Source: Erwinia sp. E602 (GTDB lineage Bacteria; Pseudomonadota; Gammaproteobacteria; Enterobacterales; Enterobacteriaceae). From it: a DNA stretch of 64,000 nt. A program made the position numbers and the translations under genes. The notes below the pieces were generated by a model. It saw nothing but the letters and a program-made list of their open reading frames with translations. It ran no database searches and was not told the origin of the DNA. Location: contig NZ_CP046582.1 in the NCBI RefSeq assembly GCF_018141005.1, positions 62,001-126,000 on the forward strand, read 5' to 3'. Shown here piece by piece: positions 54,967-63,109 of the stretch. How positions within the stretch are numbered: position 1 is the first letter of the stretch; each line of letters starts with the position of its first letter.

Positions 54967-57027
54967 ATGTCTCGTAGCGGCAGGGTAGTGAGTTGGACAG
55001 CGGCCATTCTGGTGCTGCTGGTCGCGGTCATCGTGGTGGTGATTGCCACCTTTGACTGGAACCGGCTGAAACCGACCATCAACCGCAAGGTCTCCGCCGA
55101 GCTGAACCGTCCGTTTGCCATTCGTGGCGATCTGGACGTCAGCTGGCAGCGTAACCGCAGCGAACCGGGCTGGCGGCGCTGGGTGCCGTGGCCGCAGGTT
55201 CACGCCCAGGATATTATGCTCGGCAACCCGCCGGAAATTGCCGACGTCACCATGGCGCACCTGGCGCGGGTGGACGCCACGCTGTCGCCGCTGGCGCTGC
55301 TGGGCAGACAGGTTTATCTGCCGTGGATCAAACTGCAGCAGCCGCAGGCGAAGCTGGTTCAGACCGCCGACGGTAAAAATAACTGGACCTTTACCCTTGC
55401 CGGTAGCGACGACAAAGACGCCGCTAAAACCCCTTCTGCCTGGTCCTTCCGCCTCGACACTATCGTCTTTGACGAAGGAACCCTCGGCTATCGCGACGCG
55501 ATCAATAAAGCCAACGTGCAGGTTACCGTTAACCCACTGGGCAAACCGGTACCTTACGCGCAGCTGGCGGGCGGCAGGGACGATGAGAAGGGTGCGGCGG
55601 ACTTTGTCTTCGGCTGGAAGGCCAGCGGCACATACAAAGACGAGCGGCTGAGCGGTGACGGCAAAATCGGCGGCATGCTGTCGCTGCGCAGCCAGACCAC
55701 GCCGTTCCCGATTCAGGCTGACCTGCGCAGCGGCACCACCCGCGTGCGGGTCAGCGGCACGGTGCAGGATCCGCTCAACCCCGGCGGCATCGACCTGCGG
55801 CTGCGCTTCTCCGGCGATACCCTGGCCAACCTTTATGGCCTGACCGGCGTGCTGCTGCCGGATACGCCTCCTTATGAAACCGACGGCCAGCTCAGCGCCC
55901 GTTTCCGCGACAAGGGCGGGCCGGTGTTCCGCTATCACAACTTTAACGGCCATATCGGCGACAGCGATATCCACGGCTCGCTGACCTACAGCCAGATTAG
56001 CCCACGGCCGAAGCTGGAAGGCGAACTGGAGTCGAAGCAGCTGCGTATGGCCGACCTCGGGCCGCTGATCGGCGTCAACTCCGGTAAGGGCAGCGAAAAA
56101 ACCGAACGGGCGAAGGCGAAGCGCGGCGATGCCTCCGGCCAGCCGGCCGATCGCGTACTGCCGCACGATAAGTTCGACACCAAAAACTGGGGCGTAATGG
56201 ACGCCGACGTACGCTTCAGCGGCAAGCGCATTGAGCACAGCACCTCGCTGCCGCTAAGCGATCTCTCCACCCATCTGACGCTGAAAAACGGCGATCTGCG
56301 CCTCGACCCGCTGCGCTTCGGCATGGCAGGCGGCAGCATCAATTCCACCATCCACCTTGAGGGGGATAAGTCACCGATGCAGGGGCGTGCGGATATTCAC
56401 GCCCGCGGGCTGAAGCTGCGCCAGCTGATGCCGGACGTGCAGGCGATGCAGAGCGCGCTCGGGCAGATGAACGGCGACGCAACGCTCCGCGGGCGCGGTA
56501 ACTCGGTGGCCGACCTGCTGGCGACCAGCAACGGCGACCTGAAGCTGCTGATGAACGACGGGGTGATCAGCCGCAGCCTGATGGAGATCGTCGGCCTGAA
56601 CGTCGGCAACTACGTGGTCGGCAAGCTGTTTGGCGATGATGAGGTTAAGATCAACTGCGCGGCGGCCAATCTGCAGGTCAACAACGGGCTGGCCGCCACC
56701 CGGCTGTTTGTCTTTGATACCGAGAACGCCATCATCAACATCGCCGGTACCGCCAACTTTGCTAACGAACGGCTGGATCTGAACATCAACCCGGACAGCA
56801 AAGGCATCCGCATTATTACCCTGCGCTCGCCGCTCTACGTGCGCGGCACCTTTAAAAATCCGGACGCCGGGGTGAAAGCCGGGCCGCTGATCGCCCGCGG
56901 TGCCGCCGCCGTGGCGCTCGGTGCGGTGGTGGCGCCGGCCGCCGCGCTGCTGGCGCTGATCTCCCCCAGCGATAACGACGACAACCAGTGCACGCGGGTA
57001 CTGCAGCAGATGAAAAGCGGGAAGTAG
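54967..57027 (+). CDS. yhjG: YhjG, AsmA-family protein
   Basis: 686 residues (E. coli YhjG 691). One N-terminal membrane anchor (SWTAAILVLLVAVIVVVIAT) and a long periplasmic beta-rich chain typical of AsmA proteins, with an AsmA N-terminal block FDWNRLKPTINRKVSAELN and the C-terminal DUF/AsmA_2 region (LLATSNGDLKLLMNDGVIS, GLNVGNYVVGKLFGDDEVK). The family is associated with phospholipid transport and outer membrane assembly. The start has AGGAA upstream and lies 58 nt after pdeH on the same strand. Confidence 0.93.
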   Translation: MSRSGRVVSWTAAILVLLVAVIVVVIATFDWNRLKPTINRKVSAELNRPFAIRGDLDVSWQRNRSEPGWRRWVPWPQVHAQDIMLGNPPEIADVTMAHLARVDATLSPLALLGRQVYLPWIKLQQPQAKLVQTADGKNNWTFTLAGSDDKDAAKTPSAWSFRLDTIVFDEGTLGYRDAINKANVQVTVNPLGKPVPYAQLAGGRDDEKGAADFVFGWKASGTYKDERLSGDGKIGGMLSLRSQTTPFPIQADLRSGTTRVRVSGTVQDPLNPGGIDLRLRFSGDTLANLYGLTGVLLPDTPPYETDGQLSARFRDKGGPVFRYHNFNGHIGDSDIHGSLTYSQISPRPKLEGELESKQLRMADLGPLIGVNSGKGSEKTERAKAKRGDASGQPADRVLPHDKFDTKNWGVMDADVRFSGKRIEHSTSLPLSDLSTHLTLKNGDLRLDPLRFGMAGGSINSTIHLEGDKSPMQGRADIHARGLKLRQLMPDVQAMQSALGQMNGDATLRGRGNSVADLLATSNGDLKLLMNDGVISRSLMEIVGLNVGNYVVGKLFGDDEVKINCAAANLQVNNGLAATRLFVFDTENAIINIAGTANFANERLDLNINPDSKGIRIITLRSPLYVRGTFKNPDAGVKAGPLIARGAAAVALGAVVAPAAALLALISPSDNDDNQCTRVLQQMKSGK

Positions 57028-57033
57028 CGGGCG

Positions 57034-57069
57034 GGCAGAGCGGTCTTCCGGCTGGCCGCTCTGCCTTTA
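57034..57069 (+). terminator. Terminator of yhjG
   Basis: 10-bp perfect stem GGCAGAGCGG / CCGCTCTGCC followed by TTTA. It also overlaps the 3' end of the convergent antitoxin gene. Confidence 0.7.
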
Positions 57070-57369
57070 TAAGGAGAAGATAAAGTGCTCGCCATCCGCC
57101 AGCCTGACATCCACCTTCACCTCACCGCCCAGCGCTTCCACGTAGCGTTTCAGGGTGATCAGCTTGAGATCCTGCCCGCGTTTTTCCATCGCCGCCACGG
57201 TCGGCTGGCTGATGCCCATCTGCTGCGCCAGATCGCGCTGGGTCAGATTAAGCCGTTCACGCAGCTGGTAAAGGTGGTACTCAAGTTCCAGCTGGCGGGT
57301 CAGGTCGTTGATTTCCTGGCGGTCTTCATCAGGAAGCTGCGCCAGTATTTCATTCAGTGTTCTGCCCAT
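57067..57369 (-). CDS. HigA-like antitoxin, XRE-family
   Basis: 100 residues. The central helix-turn-helix is clear: RERLNLTQRDLAQQMGISQP then TVAAMEKRGQDLKLITLKRY, followed by the C-terminal ALGGEVKVDVRLADGE typical of HigA-type antitoxins encoded after the toxin. It should bind the toxin and repress the pair. It overlaps the toxin gene by 20 nt on the same strand. Confidence 0.85.
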   Translation of the reverse strand: MGRTLNEILAQLPDEDRQEINDLTRQLELEYHLYQLRERLNLTQRDLAQQMGISQPTVAAMEKRGQDLKLITLKRYVEALGGEVKVDVRLADGEHFIFSL

Positions 57370-57721
57370 CTTGTTGGCCTTCCATAGAGTTTAAATGCAG
57401 TTGAAATTGTCCATCGGCGATGCGAACCATCCTGCTGTAAAAGCGCTTTTCATCACCTTTTTTGCAGCCCGCGTTAAGGATGACTGCACGGCGTAGCGGA
57501 TCGAATGCAAAAAATGCGCGCCACGGCACGCCGCTAATCTGTATCCGCAGTTCTTTCATATTGATAAATGCGGAGCCTTTAACGCTATCGACCAGCGGCC
57601 TGCCGAGTACCGGGCCACTTTTCTGTAACAGGCTGAGGGTAGCCAGCGTCTTATTACGTATGGCGACATCCTGCTTCCACAGCCATTGCTCAAACAGTTC
57701 GGTGGTCAGCACCGTCCACAT
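57350..57721 (-). CDS. HigB-like toxin, RelE/ParE superfamily (Gp49-type)
   Basis: 123 residues from ATG 57721; a GTG 12 nt upstream (57733) is an alternative, with the start uncertain because both ribosome sites are weak. Family pattern: LLQKSGPVLGRPLVDSVKGS, then FINMKELRIQISGVPWRAFF, FAFDPLRRAVILNAGCKKGD, which are conserved in phage-derived Gp49/HigB toxins that cut mRNA at the ribosome. Toxin-before-antitoxin order is that of HigBA. The longer C-terminus is rich in Gln. A palindromic operator lies just upstream. Confidence 0.85.
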   Translation of the reverse strand: MWTVLTTELFEQWLWKQDVAIRNKTLATLSLLQKSGPVLGRPLVDSVKGSAFINMKELRIQISGVPWRAFFAFDPLRRAVILNAGCKKGDEKRFYSRMVRIADGQFQLHLNSMEGQQDGQNTE

Positions 57722-57735
57722 GGTTATGCTCACTG

Positions 57736-57751
57736 ATAGATTGTAATCTAT
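57736..57751 (-). promoter_or_regulatory. Operator palindrome of the HigBA-like pair
   Basis: ATAGATTGTAATCTAT is a perfect inverted repeat (7-bp arms around GT) 14 nt before the toxin ATG, within the presumed promoter. It is the likely binding site for the XRE antitoxin. Confidence 0.7.
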
Positions 57752-57846
57752 ATTTGAGCATAAACTGAACGGTTTTTTTGTCGATGGCGAAGATTTCAGG
57801 CAGGAATCTGGCGCTGAAAAAAAGTATGCAAGGAAGGGGGAGTGAC

Positions 57847-57881
57847 AAAAAAATGCGGGCGGCCACGCGGTGGGCCGCCCG
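57847..57881 (-). terminator. Terminator of yhjE
   Basis: On the minus strand, stem CGGGCGGCC / GGCCGCCCG with an 8-nt loop, then CATTTTTTT. It lies 6 nt after the yhjE stop. Confidence 0.85.
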
Positions 57882-57886
57882 GGAGG

Positions 57887-59215
57887 TTAGTCAAACAGCG
57901 ACTGGTTACGGGTCTCTTTACACAGGATCAGCGCAATCAGCGTCAGGCAGGCCATCGCGGCCAGGTAGAGGCCGACGTAGAACAGCCCGTAGGTATGTGC
58001 CAGCCAGGTCGCGATATAAGGTGCCACTGACGCGCCGAGAATCGACGACAGGTTATAGGAGAACGATGCCCCGGTATAACGCACCTCGGTCGGGAACAGC
58101 TCCGGCAGCAGCGCGCCCATCGGACCGAAGGTCAGCCCCATAATGCTCAGCCCGCACACCAGGAAGGCCATAATCAGCGTCTGGTTGCCGGAACCGAGCA
58201 GTGACGGGAACAGCAGCGAGAAGCCAATAATCAGCAGGGTAATGACGATCATCGTCCTGCGGCGGCCAAAGCGGTCAGCCAGCAGCCCGGCAACCGGTAC
58301 CATCACGCCAAAGCCGATCACCGCCAGCATCAGCATCCACAGGAAGCTGTTACGCGGAATACCCAGCCCGTTCGGCGCCGGCGTGGTGCCGTAGGTCATC
58401 GAGTAGACGGTCATAATGTAGAACAGCGTATAGGTCGCCAGCATGATAAAGGTACCGATGATGGTGGTACCCAGATGCTTGCTCAGCAGCGTACCGATCG
58501 GCACCTTAACCTGCTTCTTCTCCTTCTGCACTTTGGCAAACACCGGCGACTCGTGCAGCGATACGCGCACGTAGAGGCCGATCAGTACCAGCACCGCAGA
58601 GAGCACAAACGGCACGCGCCAGCCCCAGCTCATAAACTGCTCGTCGCTCAGTACCGCGGAGAGCAGCAGGAAGGTGCCGTTGGCAAAGAAGAAGCCGATC
58701 GGCGCGCCCAGCTGCGGGAAGGAGCCGTACAGCGCACGCTTCTTCGCCGGGGCATTTTCAGTGGCCAGCAGCGCCGCGCCGCCCCACTCACCGCCGAGGC
58801 CGAGGCCCTGACCAAAGCGCGCCAGCGCCAGCAGCAGCGGCGCAAACACGCCGATGGTCTCGTAGGTGGGCAGCAGGCCGATCGCCACCGTTGAGATGCC
58901 CATGGTCAGCAGCGAGGCGACCAGCGTCACCTTACGCCCGGCACGGTCGCCGAAGTGACCAAACAGCGCGGAGCCAATCGGGCGGGCAACGAAGGCGATG
59001 GCAAAGGTGGCCAGCGACTGCAGCGTCGCGACGGTGGCATCCCCCTGCGGGAAGAAGATATGCGGGAAGACGATCACCGCCGCCGTAGCATAAATATAGA
59101 AATCGAAAAATTCGATTGCGGTTCCGACCAGCGAAGCGACCACCACTTTACCGCGTGAATTTACGGGCGTGGCGTCGGGTTCGGCGTCGATGGATGGTGC
59201 GATGGTGGCTGGCAT
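57887..59215 (-). CDS. yhjE: YhjE, MFS metabolite:H+ symporter family transporter
   Basis: 442 residues with 12 membrane spans (E. coli YhjE 440). N-terminal VGTAIEFFDFYIYATAAVIV, GHFGDRAGRKVTL (the loop 2-3 motif), GLGLGGEWGGAALLATENAP and FPTEVRYTGASFSYN place it in the metabolite:H+ symporter (MHS) subfamily, with almost the same sequence as YhjE. The substrate is not known. In E. coli the gene is close to yhjG as here. It is divergent from the mgtA leader; the start is ATG 59215. Confidence 0.93.
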   Translation of the reverse strand: MPATIAPSIDAEPDATPVNSRGKVVVASLVGTAIEFFDFYIYATAAVIVFPHIFFPQGDATVATLQSLATFAIAFVARPIGSALFGHFGDRAGRKVTLVASLLTMGISTVAIGLLPTYETIGVFAPLLLALARFGQGLGLGGEWGGAALLATENAPAKKRALYGSFPQLGAPIGFFFANGTFLLLSAVLSDEQFMSWGWRVPFVLSAVLVLIGLYVRVSLHESPVFAKVQKEKKQVKVPIGTLLSKHLGTTIIGTFIMLATYTLFYIMTVYSMTYGTTPAPNGLGIPRNSFLWMLMLAVIGFGVMVPVAGLLADRFGRRRTMIVITLLIIGFSLLFPSLLGSGNQTLIMAFLVCGLSIMGLTFGPMGALLPELFPTEVRYTGASFSYNLSSILGASVAPYIATWLAHTYGLFYVGLYLAAMACLTLIALILCKETRNQSLFD

Positions 59216-59527
59216 AATGGATTCTTATATTTTATTCAGTGAACCCAAAATACTACGCACAGCCTTACGCCCATTCAATGGGGGTAAAAGCCGCACCGGG
59301 CAGGGCGACGGCGCGAAAAGAGGATAATGTTCGATACGCGATATTTGCAGGAATATGGCAGGGCTAAAGCGACATTTTTTGGCGTGATTCACTGCAAAAC
59401 GGCCAAATAAAAGTTTACACTCAGCGATAAATGCTGACAATTGCGGCTTTTTTCAGCACCAATCGCGATATTTAGCTGCTTTTACGGCGGCTGCCTTCCG
59501 TTTACGCGGCGGTGGCGGCTGAGGAAC

Positions 59528-59539
59528 GGGGGGGGGGGG
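59528..59539. repeat. Homopolymeric G tract (12 G)
   Basis: Twelve consecutive G on the plus strand, located in gene-free DNA between yhjE and the mgtA leader. Tracts of this length are prone to slipped-strand changes and to sequencing error. Confidence 0.95.
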
Positions 59540-59712
59540 TGCTGGCCAGCGGCGCGGGCGGCAGGCTCGGACAATTCGTACTTCGTTGAGTAAAGGTTGA
59601 TGAAGGTAACCATCACGGCGGTTTACAACGCCCTTGCCGCAGGCTTAGAATTTCGCCACTTTCTTTTATGGAGCACACAATTGGACAGTCACCCTGTAAC
59701 CGACATGTTTTA

Positions 59713-59745
59713 ACGGCAGGCCTGCATCCGTTGTGCGCCTGCCGT
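59713..59745 (+). other. Leader hairpin upstream of mgtA
   Basis: 9-bp perfect stem ACGGCAGGC / GCCTGCCGT with a 15-nt loop, followed by CACCCGGCGGGC. It is the first strong structure of the proposed mgtA leader; a role in Mg2+ sensing is inference. Confidence 0.5.
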
Positions 59746-59870
59746 CACCCGGCGGGCGTTGTTTCACCTCCTTATCCGAGCTGTCTCATCCCCCCTTTTA
59801 CTGCCCCCGCGCCGCGCTAACGCCGCTGGCGTGCGGGCGTTGTTGACCCGTTTATCGCAAGGACATTTCG

Positions 59871-59933
59871 ATGAAAGAACCTCCGTCACGAGAGAGGCCG
59901 GGCGCGCATACCGGAAGGAGACAGATGCCGTAA
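59871..59933 (+). CDS. mgtL: Candidate MgtL leader peptide
   Basis: A 20-residue ORF, MKEPPSRERPGAHTGRRQMP, with AAGGA 8 nt upstream of its ATG, ends 115 nt before mgtA. Like MgtL of E. coli and Salmonella it places an acidic residue and prolines directly after the start and is rich in Arg afterwards. In that system, acidic-proline codons destabilise the ribosome at low Mg2+ and low proline slows translation, both opening mgtA expression. The sequence is not a close match, so the assignment rests on location, length and composition. Its last bases overlap a strong ribosome site (AAGGAG) followed by a two-codon ATG-CCG-TAA. Confidence 0.5.
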   Translation: MKEPPSRERPGAHTGRRQMP

Positions 59934-60048
59934 TCCTGCGTTTGTTCCGCCTGCCCGCTCCGCCTCCCCCCTGAATATGCTGAAAAATCCTCGTCTGCAG
60001 GCGCCTTTTCCTGCGCGTAAAAAAACATCTGATTCAAGGAGCTGGCTA

Positions 60049-62724
60049 ATGAAAATGCATAAAGCCAACCTAAAAATGGCCCAGGAACTGGCGATCGTCA
60101 GCGCGGCCAGTGCAAGCCCGGAGCGCACTCTCGCGTCCCTCAACAGCCAGCGGCAGGGCCTGACCGCGCGGCAGGCCGCCGAACGGCTGCAGCAGTCTGG
60201 TCCTAACCAGGTCGCGCACGACAAGGCCCCGGCGGCGGCGATCCAGCTGCTGCAGGCCTTCAATAATCCGTTTATCTGGGTGCTGATGGCGCTGGCGGCG
60301 ATCGGCTTCGTTACCGACTACCTGCTGCCGCTGCACCAGGGGGAGCCGACCTCGCTGACCGGGGTGACTATTTTGCTGGTGATGGTTGGCCTCAGCGGGC
60401 TGCTGCGCTTCGGCCAGGAGTACCGCACCAGTAAGGCGGCGGACGCGCTGAAATCGCTGGTGCGGACCACCGCCACCGTGCTGCGCCGCCACGATGAAAA
60501 CAGCGAACCTCAGGCGGCTGAGGTGCCTCTGCAGGACGTGGTGCCCGGCGATATCGTGCAGTTTTCGGCGGGCGACCTGATCCCGGCAGACGTGCGGCTG
60601 CTCAGCACCCGCGCGCTGTTTGTCAGCCAGGCGGCGCTGAGCGGCGAGGCGCTGCCGCTGGAAAAATATGACACCGACAGCCACCCGCAGGGGCTGGATG
60701 CGGCCAGCGAACTGGACGAGCAGGCGCTGCTCAGCCTGCCCGGCATCTGCCTGATGGGCACGGTGGTGGCCAGCGGCAGCGCCACGGCGGTGGTGGTCGC
60801 CACCGGCAGCGCGACCTGGTTTGGCCAGCTGGCCGGCTCGCTGCTGGGTGCACGCCCGCAGACGGCGTTTGACCGCGGGGTCAACAGCGTCAGCTGGCTG
60901 CTGATCCGCTTTATGCTGGTGATGGTGCCGGTGGTGCTGCTGATTAATGGCTTCAGCAACGGCGACTGGCGCGACGCGCTGCTGTTCGCGCTGGCGGTGG
61001 CGGTCGGGCTGACGCCGGAAATGCTGCCGATGATCGTCAGCTCCAACCTGGCGAAAGGGGCGATCGCGCTGGCGAAACGCAAAGTGGTGGTGAAACGGCT
61101 GAATGCGATCCAGAACTTTGGCGCGATGGACGTGCTGTGCAGCGACAAAACCGGCACCCTGACCGAGGATAACATCAGCCTCGACCGGCACCTGAACCTG
61201 CACGGCCAGGCCGATGAGCGGGTGCTGCAGCAGGCGTGGCTGAACAGCCGTCATCAGAACGGGGTCAAGAACCTGATGGACCGGGCGATCCTCGCGCACG
61301 GCCAGGGTAACCCGGCGCTGGCCGACCTGTGGCGCTGGCGGAAAATCGACGAACTGCCGTTTGATTTTGAACGCCGTCGCCTGTCGGTGCTGGTGGCCGA
61401 AGGGCAGCAGCAGCAGCTGATTTGCAAAGGCGCGGTGGAGGAGATGCTGGCGGTGGCCGCTTACTGGCAGGATGGTGATGCCGTGCGGCCGCTGGATGCG
61501 GCGGCGCGGCAACGTATCCGCCTGCTGGCCGAGCGCTACCAGCAGCAGGGCTTCCGCGTGCTGCTGGTCGCCAGCCGCACGCTGGCAGAGCCGGGACGGC
61601 CGCTGACCTTCGCCGACGAGTGCGATCTGGTGCTCGGCGGGCTACTGACCTTCCTCGACCCGCCAAAAGAGAGCGCCGCCGCCGCGCTGGCCGCGCTGCG
61701 GGAAAATGGCGTAACGGTGAAAATCCTTACCGGCGACAACCTGACCATCAGCCGGAAAATCTGCCGGGACGTCGGGCTGGATCCGGGCGATCCGCTGTGC
61801 GGCAGCGAGATCGCTACCCTGAGCGACGCGCGGCTGGCGCTGCGGGTGGCCGACACCACGCTGTTCTGCCGCCTCAGCCCGCAGCAGAAAACCCGCGTGG
61901 TCCAGGCGCTGCAGCACAATGGTCACACCGTCGGCTTTCTCGGTGACGGCATTAACGATGCGCCTGCGCTGCGCGCGGCGGATGTTGGCATCTCGGTCGA
62001 TGGCGCCAGCGATATCGCTAAAGAGTCCGCCGATATCATCCTGCTGGAGAAGAGCCTGCTGGTGCTGGAACAGGGGGTGATCGTGGGAAGGCAGACCTTT
62101 GGCAATATCATCAAGTACCTGAACATGACCGCCAGCTCCAACTTTGGCAACGTGTTCTCGGTGCTGGTGGCCAGCGCCTTTCTGCCGTTCCTGCCGATGC
62201 TGGCGGTACAGCTGCTGCTGCAGAACCTGCTGTACGATCTGTCGCAGCTGGCGCTGCCGTGGGACAAAATGGACCGCGAGTTTCTGCGTCAGCCGCGCAA
62301 GTGGGATGCGAAAAACATCGGGCGCTTTATGCTGTGGATGGGGCCGACCTCGTCGGTGTTTGATATCACCACCTTCTGGCTGATGTGGCACGTGTTCGCC
62401 GCCAACAGCGTGGAGGCGCAGGCACTGTTCCACTCCGGCTGGTTTGTCGAGGGGCTGCTGTCGCAAACGCTGGTGGTGCATATGCTGCGTACCGGGAAAA
62501 TTCCGTTTATCCGCAGCCGCGCCGCGCTGCCGGTAATGCTGATGACCGGTCTGGTGATGGTGGTGGGCGTGCTGATACCGTTCACCCCGCTGGGCAGCGC
62601 CTTCGGGCTGGTGCCGCTGCCGTTGAGCTACTTCCCGTGGCTGCTGGCGACGCTGCTGGGCTACTGCCTGCTCACTCAGGGGGTGAAAACCCTCTATATG
62701 CGCCGTTTTGGCCAGTGGTTCTGA
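60049..62724 (+). CDS. mgtA: MgtA, Mg2+-importing P-type ATPase (type IIIB)
   Basis: 891 residues (898 in E. coli). Phosphorylation site DKTGTLTEDN at Asp366, ISGEALPLE-like actuator loop (ALSGEALPLEK), VKILTGDN, FLGDGINDAPALRAADVGIS and the long TASSNFGNVFSVLVASAFLP segment are all diagnostic of Mg2+ transporters MgtA/MgtB. It imports Mg2+ across the inner membrane using ATP. ATG 60049 has AAGGAG upstream; an earlier in-frame ATG at 59977 lacks one. No mgtC gene follows. Regulation probably occurs through the leader and PhoPQ. Confidence 0.95.
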   Translation: MKMHKANLKMAQELAIVSAASASPERTLASLNSQRQGLTARQAAERLQQSGPNQVAHDKAPAAAIQLLQAFNNPFIWVLMALAAIGFVTDYLLPLHQGEPTSLTGVTILLVMVGLSGLLRFGQEYRTSKAADALKSLVRTTATVLRRHDENSEPQAAEVPLQDVVPGDIVQFSAGDLIPADVRLLSTRALFVSQAALSGEALPLEKYDTDSHPQGLDAASELDEQALLSLPGICLMGTVVASGSATAVVVATGSATWFGQLAGSLLGARPQTAFDRGVNSVSWLLIRFMLVMVPVVLLINGFSNGDWRDALLFALAVAVGLTPEMLPMIVSSNLAKGAIALAKRKVVVKRLNAIQNFGAMDVLCSDKTGTLTEDNISLDRHLNLHGQADERVLQQAWLNSRHQNGVKNLMDRAILAHGQGNPALADLWRWRKIDELPFDFERRRLSVLVAEGQQQQLICKGAVEEMLAVAAYWQDGDAVRPLDAAARQRIRLLAERYQQQGFRVLLVASRTLAEPGRPLTFADECDLVLGGLLTFLDPPKESAAAALAALRENGVTVKILTGDNLTISRKICRDVGLDPGDPLCGSEIATLSDARLALRVADTTLFCRLSPQQKTRVVQALQHNGHTVGFLGDGINDAPALRAADVGISVDGASDIAKESADIILLEKSLLVLEQGVIVGRQTFGNIIKYLNMTASSNFGNVFSVLVASAFLPFLPMLAVQLLLQNLLYDLSQLALPWDKMDREFLRQPRKWDAKNIGRFMLWMGPTSSVFDITTFWLMWHVFAANSVEAQALFHSGWFVEGLLSQTLVVHMLRTGKIPFIRSRAALPVMLMTGLVMVVGVLIPFTPLGSAFGLVPLPLSYFPWLLATLLGYCLLTQGVKTLYMRRFGQWF

Positions 62725-62788
62725 TACCAGGAAAACGCGCCGCAACAGGGAGCGTTGCGGCCGATCGCTGGCGCGGGGTGCCGCAGGG

Positions 62789-63034
62789 CTATGGCCGAAT
62801 AAAGCGCAGGTAAATAAAGCGGATAACGTAGTACTCCACCGCGCCCAGCACTAAAAACCACAGGCAGAACACCAGCGTATAGAGCTGGCCGATATCCTCC
62901 AGATGGAAGATATCGACCAGTTTGCGGGCCAGCGCCAGGCCAAAGCTGGGCGCGGGCAGCAGCAGCGCGGAGAGAAAGCCGAGCAGCAGCGTGGCCATCG
63001 GCATCAGGAAAGTTAAAAACGGACTTTTCATCAT
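62789..63034 (-). CDS. Small putative inner membrane protein
   Basis: 81 residues with two clear hydrophobic helices (FLMPMATLLLGFLSALLL and LYTLVFCLWFLVLGAVEYYV) and a basic C-terminus. I do not recognise the family. Two adjacent ATG codons (63034, 63031) are possible starts; the ribosome site is weak. It is convergent with mgtA and co-directional with the LysR gene upstream. A role with MgtA is possible because of location only. Confidence 0.65.
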   Translation of the reverse strand: MMKSPFLTFLMPMATLLLGFLSALLLPAPSFGLALARKLVDIFHLEDIGQLYTLVFCLWFLVLGAVEYYVIRFIYLRFIRP

Positions 63035-63109
63035 TATTCCATCGGGTGGGGCGCGCTGGCCCCGTGCAGTTGGCGCTATTTTCAGTGAAAGTTCAGCCGG
63101 GTTCAATCA

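Larger units (their letters stand above)
59216..60048 (+). promoter_or_regulatory. yhjE-mgtA intergenic region with structured mgtA leader
   Basis: 833 nt. The left part holds the yhjE promoter and a homopolymer of 12 G. From about 59700 the sequence looks like a structured leader: a 9-bp hairpin at 59713-59745, further GC hairpins, a short proline-rich ORF at 59871, and a second proline run in another frame. In Salmonella and E. coli the mgtA leader of about 264 nt senses Mg2+ and proline. I found no convincing PhoP box ((T/G)GTTTA-N5-(T/G)GTTTA). Confidence 0.55.

Noticed and set aside
59560..59700. PhoP box upstream of mgtA (GGTTTA at the end of CATCACGGCGGTTTA, and GGTTGATGAAGGTAAC)
   Set aside because: Only one half-site fits in the first case and the spacing is 1 nt short in the second, so neither meets the (T/G)GTTTA-N5-(T/G)GTTTA pattern.
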